Shown here: in pieces, positions 1 through 5,634 of the stretch
Position numbering within the stretch: position 1 is the stretch's first letter
How the letters are laid out: each line of letters starts with the position of its first letter
Assembly (NCBI GenBank): GCA_021768055.1
Contig: JAASSE010000094.1
Span: forward strand, 1-5,634
DNA: 5,634 bases
Source: Gammaproteobacteria bacterium
Lineage (GTDB): Bacteria > Pseudomonadota > Gammaproteobacteria > SZUA-229
Direction: 5' to 3'
Notes under the pieces: model-generated
The model's input: the letters and a program-made list of their open reading frames with translations, nothing else
Databases searched by the model: none
Told to the model about the DNA's origin: nothing
Program-made: the position numbers and the translations under genes

Positions 1-868
1 CCTTTTGTGAATCACCACTACCATCCTCAGGTTTTATATCAATCCGCCTGTGCATTGAATGCAACTTGCTTAAAGCACGCCCCAGTTTTGTAACATCCTG
101 ATTAATGGCCAGCTGTTCGAACTCTTCTGCCGGCTCAATAAACGCAGCGAATCCAACGTTTCCGGCAGAGCCTTTCAACCAGTGTGCAAGTCGTCCAAGT
201 TCGGCATAATCCCGGTCTGCCCATGCCGCATCGAATCCCGCCAGCTTTTCTTCTAGGCCGACTATGAACCTCTCAACGATCTCACGGTATTTTTCATTCG
301 ACGTGGGTAAGGTGGAATAGATTTTTTCAGCACCACTTTCTATGGCCACGTCCGGTGTTTCTATCTGACTGGAAACAACAGATTGTGTCGATAACTTATC
401 CCCGAGCAATTCAGACATGCGCCTGTTCAGCGTATCTATATCAATAGGCTTGGTCATGTACTCACTGTAACCAGCATCCAGGCATTTCTGCTCAGCGCCA
501 GCGTTTGTATCTGCCGTTAAAGCCACTACAGGCAGGTTTGGATATAGTTTTCTTATCTGGCCTGCTGCCGTGTAGCCGTCCATAACCGGCATTTGTACGT
601 CCATCAGGACAACATCAAATTTCCTGCTGGATACGCGGTCGAGCGCTACCTGACCGTCCTCGGCCGTCACAACGTTGATTCCAGCATCGCTAAGAACGAG
701 CTCGATCAGGTCTCGATTCTCTTCTCCATCATCAACGACAAGAACGGCGGGGCCAGATTCATTCAATAAATCACTGCCATTCTCAGGTTGAGCCCCTTTA
801 CGCCTGAACAAAGAGCGCAATTTACTTACAGCGCTTCCAAGTAAAGACTTGTCTTTTTGAGTGCCCAT
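1..868 (-). CDS. REC-Hpt phosphorelay protein without a kinase domain (C-terminus beyond window)
   Basis: I translated this frame by hand: it is open from an ATG at 868 to the window edge, giving 289 codons and no stop. Residues 41-150 are a CheY-like receiver with the acidic pair D46/D47, phospho-acceptor D90 (in VVLMDVQMPVMDGY), T118 and K140. Residues ~186-278 are an Hpt domain with the phospho-accepting H229 in HWLKGSAGNVG. A 35-residue linker of low similarity to the kinase joins them. Residues 1-40 are a basic leader with an amphipathic stretch (about 8-24). There is no kinase or output domain in view, but more sequence may follow IDIKPEDGSGDSQK. It is the last visible gene of the set, 84 nt after the Hpt-like gene, with a GAGGA ribosome site 7 nt before the ATG. 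By family knowledge, such a protein accepts phosphate on Asp and passes it to or from His. Acting as a second arm of the adjacent kinase's relay is inference, supported by about two-thirds identity to that kinase's own REC-Hpt (hand alignment). Confidence 0.93.
   Translation of the reverse strand, partial: MGTQKDKSLLGSAVSKLRSLFRRKGAQPENGSDLLNESGPAVLVVDDGEENRDLIELVLSDAGINVVTAEDGQVALDRVSSRKFDVVLMDVQMPVMDGYTAAGQIRKLYPNLPVVALTADTNAGAEQKCLDAGYSEYMTKPIDIDTLNRRMSELLGDKLSTQSVVSSQIETPDVAIESGAEKIYSTLPTSNEKYREIVERFIVGLEEKLAGFDAAWADRDYAELGRLAHWLKGSAGNVGFAAFIEPAEEFEQLAINQDVTKLGRALSKLHSMHRRIDIKPEDGSGDSQK
35..748 (-). repeat. Copy B of the duplicated REC-Hpt module (stand-alone protein)
   Basis: This is the partner of the module at 1351-2115. 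Both catalytic residues are kept (D90 and H229), so both copies look functional. Divergence is concentrated in the linker and in the last receiver helix (about residues 143-150), a surface that often helps set partner choice. Confidence 0.85.
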
Positions 869-875
869 GTTGTTG

Positions 876-880
876 TCCTC
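876..880 (-). promoter_or_regulatory. Ribosome binding site of the REC-Hpt gene
   Basis: The minus strand reads GAGGA, followed by a 7-nt spacer and the ATG at 868-866. This supports that start, since the frame otherwise has only a short basic leader ahead of the receiver domain. Confidence 0.7.
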
Positions 881-952
881 AAACTTTTCAGTATTGTTAT
901 TGACCTTCGTAGCATTGCTTCATAAAACTAATACACATCTTCTTTGTTTCCG

Positions 953-1324
953 CTACTTACTAACCAGTTTCACATGTGATTCAGTAACGTCTTGACTCTC
1001 AGTTTCCAACGATTCCATACGTAGTTGAATTTCCTTAATTACACCAATCGTATGCTTAATAACTTCCATATCCTTTGCTTTAGCACCCGCCTCAAGATCT
1101 GTTGCGGGATCTGTAAATTCACCATATCCGACAGACCCACCGGCTGCCTTTAGCCAATATGCAAATTTCCTGATTTCATCAAAACTGTTTTCAGCTACCG
1201 CTGCATCGATGTTACTCAGCATATCTTCAAGTTGCCTGGTAAATTTTTTGGCAACGGGTCTCAATCGCGGTTTAACATCAAGCAACTTGCACGTTACTTT
1301 CTCTGGTATTTGGTAGTTCTTCAT
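953..1324 (-). CDS. Stand-alone Hpt-like protein with Tyr in place of the phospho-accepting His (pseudo-Hpt)
   Basis: This is a 123-residue, probably cytoplasmic helical protein with no signal peptide or membrane segment. It aligns without gaps around the active site to the Hpt domains of both neighbours: IDAA (39-42), then YWLK (56-59), then GGSVG (62-66), then an F-x-x-PA block (70-74). In the neighbours the Y56 position is His (H796 in the kinase, H229 in the REC-Hpt protein). Here the codon is TAT (plus-strand 1157-1159), and the next motif position, normally Gly, is A60. The protein's only other His residues, H91 and H117, do not fall at the active-site position. It therefore should not carry phosphate in the usual way. 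The gene starts 23 nt after the kinase stop with a strong Shine-Dalgarno, so it is almost certainly co-transcribed and well translated. Its length is typical of single-domain Hpt proteins, and the frame is intact. Binding receivers as an inhibitor or scaffold is inference; a decaying Hpt is the alternative. Confidence 0.9.
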   Translation of the reverse strand: MKNYQIPEKVTCKLLDVKPRLRPVAKKFTRQLEDMLSNIDAAVAENSFDEIRKFAYWLKAAGGSVGYGEFTDPATDLEAGAKAKDMEVIKHTIGVIKEIQLRMESLETESQDVTESHVKLVSK

Positions 1325-1334
1325 AACCTGTAAT

Positions 1335-1341
1335 TCCTCCT
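1335..1341 (-). promoter_or_regulatory. Strong ribosome binding site of the pseudo-Hpt gene
   Basis: The minus strand reads AGGAGGA, close to the ideal anti-16S sequence, with a 10-nt spacer to the ATG at 1324-1322. It lies in the 23-nt gap after the kinase stop codon (TAA at 1350-1348). It is the best Shine-Dalgarno in the window, suggesting the small protein is made efficiently relative to the kinase. Confidence 0.8.
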
Positions 1342-1347
1342 GTGAAT

Positions 1348-3885
1348 TTATACCTCTATCCGCCTGTACATTGAATGCAACGTGTTTATCGCATTTCCCA
1401 GTCTTGCATCATCTTGATTTATTGCCAGTTGCTCGAATTCTGCCGCCGGTTCAACAAAGGGTGTTAGTCCAACACTTCCAGCAGAACCCTTCAACCAGTG
1501 CCCGAGTCGTTTTAACTCGACATAATCCCGGTCTGACCATGCAGCATCAATGACCTCCAGCTGTTTTTCGAGACGAACAACAAATTTCTGGACAATTTCA
1601 CGATATCTATCGTTCGTCATAGGCAAACTGGAGTGAATTTTCTCTTCTTCACTTCCCTTTGTGCCTGTGCCTTCCTTGATAAGAATATCTTCCTTCAGGT
1701 CCATATGTGTTTCTGCAGGTTGAGCCTGTTTTGGTGCTTCAGCCTGTTCTCCCGTAAGCAACTCGCCACCCAGCAGTTCAGCCAGAAGCTCAAACAGTGC
1801 ATCAATGTCTACAGGTTTTGACATGTAATGACTATAGCCAGCATCAAGACATTTCTTGTCAGCACCCGCCATGGCATCTGCTGTCATGGCCACAACCGGC
1901 ATGCTTTTGTTCATTTCCCTGATTTTTCCAGCCGCGGTATAGCCATCCATCACCGGCATTTGTACATCCATTAGGACAACATCAAAATCACTGCTGGAAA
2001 TCTGTTCGAGTGCCAGTTGTCCATTCTCGGCTGTCTCAATCGTAAGTCCAATATCACTGAGGATGACATTAAGAAGGTCACGATTCTCCTCTCCATCATC
2101 AACAACAAGGACACGTGAAGACGGAAATTTCCACTGTTTGGTCTCTGTCTGTTCATCCTGCCAATGCGCTGACAGAATCTCATCAACGCTCAACTGCCTG
2201 ACGCCATCCACTGCGCCTGCAGCTATAACGACACTAAATGTACTACCAACACTCGGCTCACTATGCACCGAAATATCACCACCAAGCGCCTGAGCGAATT
2301 TTTTACTGATAGTAAGCCCCAGCCCTGTGCCACCGAATCTGCGGGTAATCGAACTGTCTGCCTGTTTGAATGGAGTAAATACATCAATCGCTTGTTGCTG
2401 TGACATACCAATACCCGAGTCAATGACATCGATAACCACAACAGGTTTCTCACCGCCCTTTTCCAGTTTTGTGGTAATAGTCACACCACCTTTTTCGGTA
2501 AACTTGATCGCATTGCCAACGAGATTGGTTATTATCTGCTTGAGTTTTCCTGCATCGGATTCGATGTATTCAGGCAACGGACCATCCGGTTTATATTCAA
2601 GCTGAATTCCTTTTTCATCTGCCTTGACCTGCATAATCTGTACCACGTCATGAACAACCCTGTGTACCGGGGTATGGATAATCTCGACTTCAATGCGGCC
2701 TGCTTCAACTTTGGATAAATCCAGGATGTCATTAATTACGTTTAACAAATGTGTGCCACTGGAAGTAATGGTATTCAGATACCGGACACTGTCCTTACTG
2801 TCCTTGTCATAGCCGCGTTTAAGCACTTCAGCAAAGCCGAGAATCGCGTTCATTGGAGTGCGTATTTCATGACTCATGTTGGCAAGGAATTCACTCTTGA
2901 AGCGATTGGCTTTCTCCGCCTCCTCTTTGGATAAACGTAACTCAACCTCCTTTTGCTCAAGCTCGGTAATGTCATCAAAACTGATTAACGCGCCCGATGC
3001 TTTCCCTTTACCACCTAATATGGGTGAACAGTTGGTCATGAATGTTTTGCTTTGTGATTCACCATATTTAAGGCGAATCATCTCGGAAGTGCGCACAAGA
3101 CCGTCTTTGAGCGTTTGTGTCCAGGGTGTACTTGCTGGATCAACCGTTTCATCATCCCTGTTGTGCCATGAAAATGTCGATATTTGCCGACCTATAAGTT
3201 CTTCTGCTGATTCTCCTACGAGAAAGGCAAATGATTCATTTGCCAGCACAACATTTTGCTTGGCATCAATGACCAGCAATCCTTCAGCCATGGTATCAAG
3301 CGCTGCACGAACCCGTTCAGGGACAGCCTGTGAGGGGTCCAGCTGCTTCAGCATCTTGCCGAGGTACAGGTAATAGATCAGAAAACTTGTTATTGATATA
3401 AAGCCCAGAAGTAAGAATACCGGGTGTATAAACTGGCCATACCATGCATTAGGCAATAAAGGCTCAAAATTGAGTTCGACCTGGCCCCATTCATCCTGCC
3501 CCTCATAAATAGGAACAGTGACCTGGGATGAGGGTCTGTCTTCTTCCATTGTTAGCCACTGTTCCTGGTGATCACCAACCTCAGCAACCATCTTGCCATC
3601 TGCTCGTCTTACCGCCGCAGACAGAATTTCTTCATTTCGATCAACCACCACTTCAAGATTGGTCTTCATTCGCCTGATATCTGATGCAGTGATAAAAATT
3701 GAAGTGTTTACAGCAATAGCTTCTGCAAGTCGTGCATGGCCTTCCCTGATAGCTCCATGACGATCCGGCACCAGGCCTAACATGGACGCAATCAACAACA
3801 GGCTTATCAATACCCCTGTTAGTCCAAGCACAATTCTGTAACGCGTGCTTTGACGTGTAAGCAGTTTTCTAATACGAGTTAACAT
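1348..3885 (-). CDS. Tripartite hybrid sensor histidine kinase (TM-sensor-TM-PAS-HisKA-HATPase-REC-Hpt)
   Basis: This is an 845-residue inner-membrane kinase. A basic N-terminus precedes TM1 (about 17-39). A periplasmic sensor of about 110 residues (40-152) follows; its second half (about 85-142) resembles a small PAS/Cache-like fold. TM2 spans about 153-174. There is no recognisable HAMP domain: TM2 leads through a short linker into PAS (about 193-310) and a coiled segment (308-330). HisKA carries H339 in NMSHEIRTP. HATPase_c has the N box (NLVGNAIKF, 454-462), the G1 box (DSGIGM, 489-494) and the G2 box (FGGTGLGL, 517-524). REC spans 591-705 with D596/D597, D640, T668 and K690. A charged linker (about 710-750) leads to Hpt (about 755-845) with H796 in HWLKGSAGSVG. 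Every residue needed for an H-D-H relay is present, as in the ArcB/BarA/TorS layout, but the sensor and PAS arrangement do not let me assign one of those names. The gene lies 60 nt after the repeat-protein gene and 23 nt before the pseudo-Hpt gene. The ligand is unknown. Confidence 0.97.
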   Translation of the reverse strand: MLTRIRKLLTRQSTRYRIVLGLTGVLISLLLIASMLGLVPDRHGAIREGHARLAEAIAVNTSIFITASDIRRMKTNLEVVVDRNEEILSAAVRRADGKMVAEVGDHQEQWLTMEEDRPSSQVTVPIYEGQDEWGQVELNFEPLLPNAWYGQFIHPVFLLLGFISITSFLIYYLYLGKMLKQLDPSQAVPERVRAALDTMAEGLLVIDAKQNVVLANESFAFLVGESAEELIGRQISTFSWHNRDDETVDPASTPWTQTLKDGLVRTSEMIRLKYGESQSKTFMTNCSPILGGKGKASGALISFDDITELEQKEVELRLSKEEAEKANRFKSEFLANMSHEIRTPMNAILGFAEVLKRGYDKDSKDSVRYLNTITSSGTHLLNVINDILDLSKVEAGRIEVEIIHTPVHRVVHDVVQIMQVKADEKGIQLEYKPDGPLPEYIESDAGKLKQIITNLVGNAIKFTEKGGVTITTKLEKGGEKPVVVIDVIDSGIGMSQQQAIDVFTPFKQADSSITRRFGGTGLGLTISKKFAQALGGDISVHSEPSVGSTFSVVIAAGAVDGVRQLSVDEILSAHWQDEQTETKQWKFPSSRVLVVDDGEENRDLLNVILSDIGLTIETAENGQLALEQISSSDFDVVLMDVQMPVMDGYTAAGKIREMNKSMPVVAMTADAMAGADKKCLDAGYSHYMSKPVDIDALFELLAELLGGELLTGEQAEAPKQAQPAETHMDLKEDILIKEGTGTKGSEEEKIHSSLPMTNDRYREIVQKFVVRLEKQLEVIDAAWSDRDYVELKRLGHWLKGSAGSVGLTPFVEPAAEFEQLAINQDDARLGNAINTLHSMYRRIEV
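1351..2115 (-). repeat. Copy A of a duplicated REC-Hpt module (C-terminal third of the kinase)
   Basis: Kinase residues 591-845 match residues 41-278 of the REC-Hpt protein over both domains. By hand I count about 66% identity in REC and 64% in Hpt, with a linker about 17 residues longer here. DNA similarity is still obvious: plus-strand 1358-1381 and 42-65 differ at 1 of 24 bases, and 1943-1986 closely matches 576-619. This supports a tandem duplication within the operon. Confidence 0.85.
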
Positions 3886-3895
3886 AGCCCCAACA

Positions 3896-3899
3896 CCCT
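3896..3899 (-). promoter_or_regulatory. Weak ribosome binding site of the hybrid kinase gene
   Basis: The minus strand reads AGGG with a 10-nt spacer to the ATG at 3885. A GGGG run two bases before the ATG is too close to serve. No other in-frame ATG lies nearby upstream, and the next internal Met (M35) would remove most of TM1, so the ATG at 3885 is preferred. This weak site contrasts with the strong one on the next gene. Confidence 0.4.
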
Positions 3900-3945
3900 G
3901 AACAGTTAACGGGTTACAAGCCCAGATGATGGCTGCATCGATATA

Positions 3946-5634
3946 TTATTTATCATTGCCCTTCTCTTTCTTTTTATTTTTATCTTCGTCTTTATTTTCA
4001 ACCATGGATTCCAGTGACTCATCATCCTCGTCTTCATCTCTGTTACCCATGCTCGCAAGCACTGGCATCGGATCTACGAATGTCCACGCAGGCAATGAAG
4101 AAAGCAGACCAGTCATGAGCACCCCGCTCCTCGCCAGCCAAATGGCGTAACCCACTGATAAACCGGCTGATACTGACATACTGCCCCCAACAACCACGCC
4201 GTATACACTATTATCCAGCAGGATTTCCTCGCGGGCATTATCCAATTTTGAGATGAATGAATCTGTCGTGACCAGTTTCAGCGGGTTATTAAAGCTGGTG
4301 AATTGCGCCCGTAATTGATCTACCACAGTAACATTCAGTTCGCGTTCAACAGGAGTAATAGTGTCTCTGATGACGATTTTTTCGCGTTCAACTGATTCAT
4401 AATCAGTCTGCGACAAGGCAGGTAATGTCAGGTCACCCCTGAAACCAACGCCACCAGTAATCGTATTTGCATCAAACGCAGACTCATCATTTGAGATGGC
4501 CTGGAGCGTTGTTTCATCTATTATTATCTCTTGCTCAGGCACGACATCCTCACTTGGCGGAGGAGTCTCTTCAGTAGTTTCTGTGCCTGTCGGTATTATA
4601 GTAGTAACTTCCGGTTCCGTATTTTCTGAAACAATAACCACCTGCACCGCCGACATTGTTATATCCAGATTGACGGTACCAGTGTTCGATACTGCGCCAC
4701 TGGTGTCCAGTATCGAGTAGGTAAAGCTGTCAGCCTGAGTATCTGAACCGTCATGGGTGTAATCCACGGTACCGTCAGTATTCACCACGATAGAGCCGTT
4801 GGCAGGTGCAGCGGTGATTACGATACTTCCCAGATCGACGGTGCTATCCACATCGGTGTCATTCGCGACGATATCCAGTGTTGATGTAGCACCCTGGTCT
4901 ACGATGAATGTGTCGTTATTCGCAACTGGTGCATCATTCTCCGGCGTCACAGTGATATTCACGGTAACGGTGTTGGAATCCATATCATTGTTGTCATGAA
5001 CGTGGTAACTGAAGCTGTCGCTCACTGTTTCCGAACCGTCATGGGTATAGTCCACGGTGCCATCAGCTTTAACTACAAGCGTACCGTTCGAAGGTGCCAC
5101 GTCGATCCAGATTGATGCTGGATCAACGGTGCCATCGATATCAGTATCATTACTGACCAGATCCAGATTCGTGGTTGAACCTTCTTTGACAATAAACGCC
5201 TCGTTGTTCGCTATCGGCGCATCATTCACAGGCGTTACGGTGATGTCCACAGTACTAATATTGGATACCACACCGCTGTTATCCAGTATGGTGTAACTGA
5301 AGCTATCAGCCAGGGTTTCTGAACCGTCATGGATGTAGTCTACGGTGCCGTCTGTATTAACTACGATTGAACCGTTAACTGGTGCACTGGTGATAACAAT
5401 TGAAGTCAGATCCAGACCATCATCGACATCGGTATCATTACCAACCAGGTTCAGCCTGGTAGTAGAGCCTTCATCCACGGTAAAGGTATCATTACTCGAA
5501 ACCGGCGCATCGTTCACCGCTGCGACATCGACCGTGACGGTATAGGTATTGCTGTCACCACTGGCATCAGTGACCGTGTAGGTGAAACTGTCAGCACCGT
5601 AGTAGTCGCTGTTCGGTGTATAGCTGAAGCTACC
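3946..5634 (-). CDS. C-terminal part of a large cadherin-like tandem-repeat surface/envelope protein (N-terminus beyond window)
   Basis: The frame is open from the window edge at 5634 to a TAA at 3948-3946, giving 562 residues. The GTG at 5517 is an internal Val codon, not the start, because coding continues upstream with GSFSYTPNSDYYGADSFTY, a typical cadherin-like/VCBS-type repeat end. Three 96-residue repeats follow (window residues 41-136, 137-232 and 233-328). Each begins NDAP, carries an NDTDxD acidic motif typical of calcium-binding cadherin-like folds, and a DGTVDYxHDGS strand pair. Next come an acidic Thr/Pro-rich linker (about 330-372), a mixed region (about 373-475), two hydrophobic segments (about 477-500 and 503-526) containing GYAIWLARSG and LPAWTFVDPMPVL, and a 34-residue Asp/Glu then Lys-rich tail. 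From memory, similar C-termini end giant repeat proteins of gammaproteobacteria; I could not check this. An envelope-anchored adhesion or sensing role is inference. No RTX or LPXTG-type signal is visible. The kinase gene follows after 60 nt. Confidence 0.9.
   Translation of the reverse strand, partial: GSFSYTPNSDYYGADSFTYTVTDASGDSNTYTVTVDVAAVNDAPVSSNDTFTVDEGSTTRLNLVGNDTDVDDGLDLTSIVITSAPVNGSIVVNTDGTVDYIHDGSETLADSFSYTILDNSGVVSNISTVDITVTPVNDAPIANNEAFIVKEGSTTNLDLVSNDTDIDGTVDPASIWIDVAPSNGTLVVKADGTVDYTHDGSETVSDSFSYHVHDNNDMDSNTVTVNITVTPENDAPVANNDTFIVDQGATSTLDIVANDTDVDSTVDLGSIVITAAPANGSIVVNTDGTVDYTHDGSDTQADSFTYSILDTSGAVSNTGTVNLDITMSAVQVVIVSENTEPEVTTIIPTGTETTEETPPPSEDVVPEQEIIIDETTLQAISNDESAFDANTITGGVGFRGDLTLPALSQTDYESVEREKIVIRDTITPVERELNVTVVDQLRAQFTSFNNPLKLVTTDSFISKLDNAREEILLDNSVYGVVVGGSMSVSAGLSVGYAIWLARSGVLMTGLLSSLPAWTFVDPMPVLASMGNRDEDEDDESLESMVENKDEDKNKKKEKGNDK
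4651..5514 (-). repeat. Three tandem 288-bp in-frame repeats coding cadherin-like domains
   Basis: The units are 5514-5227, 5226-4939 and 4938-4651, each exactly 96 codons with no gaps between them. The plus-strand marker GAACCGTCATGG recurs at 5321, 5033 and 4745, spaced by exactly 288. The first and third units are more alike (for example NGSIVVNTDGTVDY in both) than either is to the middle one. A diverged fourth unit end, of a different subtype, lies at 5634-5515. Confidence 0.93.

Noticed and set aside
897..938. Thirteen-codon minus-strand micro-ORF (ATG at 938, TAA at 899-897) in the gap before the REC-Hpt gene
   Set aside because: It has no well-spaced Shine-Dalgarno and no leader-peptide hallmark such as a run of one amino acid or a following attenuator hairpin. 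An ORF this short is expected by chance.
869..952. Promoter for the REC-Hpt gene in the 84-nt gap
   Set aside because: The region is A/T-rich, but I see no -35/-10 pair at acceptable spacing, so an internal promoter is not supported by eye.
2876..3373. 165-codon plus-strand ORF
   Set aside because: It is wholly antisense to the PAS and HisKA coding region of the kinase, rich in Ser/Arg/Pro as shadow frames are, and resembles no domain I know.
3911..3923. GGG/CCC-flanked stretch in the gap between the repeat protein and the kinase as a terminator
   Set aside because: The stem is only three base pairs and no T-run follows on the minus strand. It does not support a transcription stop.
3926..4150. 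Plus-strand ORF starting in the 60-nt gap and running over the end of the repeat-protein gene
   Set aside because: Its Ser/Phe/Leu-rich product is the reverse of the Asp/Glu/Lys-rich tail coding region, and there is no ribosome site.
4651..5514. CRISPR-like or non-coding repeat array
   Set aside because: The 288-bp units are contiguous, in frame, a multiple of three and code for matching protein domains, with no spacers.
5515..5517. GTG at 5517 as the start of a 523-residue repeat protein
   Set aside because: The frame stays open to the window edge and codes for another typical repeat end. The GTG is the Val before the NDAP motif of a repeat unit.

Overview
The window reads as one minus-strand transcription unit from a Gram-negative bacterium, most likely a gammaproteobacterium. 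This rests on moderate GC, a membrane hybrid kinase of the ArcB/BarA-like layout, and a long cadherin-like/VCBS-type repeat protein. I cannot name a genus. Nothing on the plus strand looks like a real gene.

In the direction of transcription (right to left) there are four genes. (1) 5634-3946 is the C-terminal 562 residues of a large exported cadherin-like tandem-repeat protein. It has three 96-residue repeats in register, an acidic/Thr/Pro-rich linker, a conserved-looking pre-membrane region, a hydrophobic hairpin and a charged tail. Its N-terminus lies outside the window. (2) 60 nt later, 3885-1348 is an 845-residue tripartite hybrid sensor histidine kinase: TM, periplasmic sensor, TM, PAS, HisKA, HATPase_c, REC, Hpt. 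All phosphorelay residues are present (H339, D640, H796). (3) 23 nt later, 1324-953 is a 123-residue stand-alone Hpt-fold protein in which the phospho-accepting His is Tyr (Y56). (4) 84 nt later, 868-1 is a kinase-less REC-Hpt protein (D90, H229), cut by the window edge at its C-terminal end. Its REC-Hpt part is a clear duplicate of the C-terminal third of the kinase.

The likely logic is that the kinase senses an envelope signal, possibly linked to the repeat protein, and passes phosphate H339 > D640 > H796. It could then share phosphate with the D90/H229 arm, while the Tyr-type pseudo-Hpt competes for REC docking without carrying phosphate. No DNA-binding, cyclic-di-GMP or other output domain is visible, so the end point of the relay is unknown. 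The non-coding stretches are all under 90 nt. They hold ribosome binding sites but no convincing promoter or terminator.

The parts worth a second look are the pseudo-Hpt in a relay operon, the duplicated REC-Hpt arm with a possible amphipathic N-terminal helix, and the pairing of this relay with a membrane-anchored cadherin-like protein.
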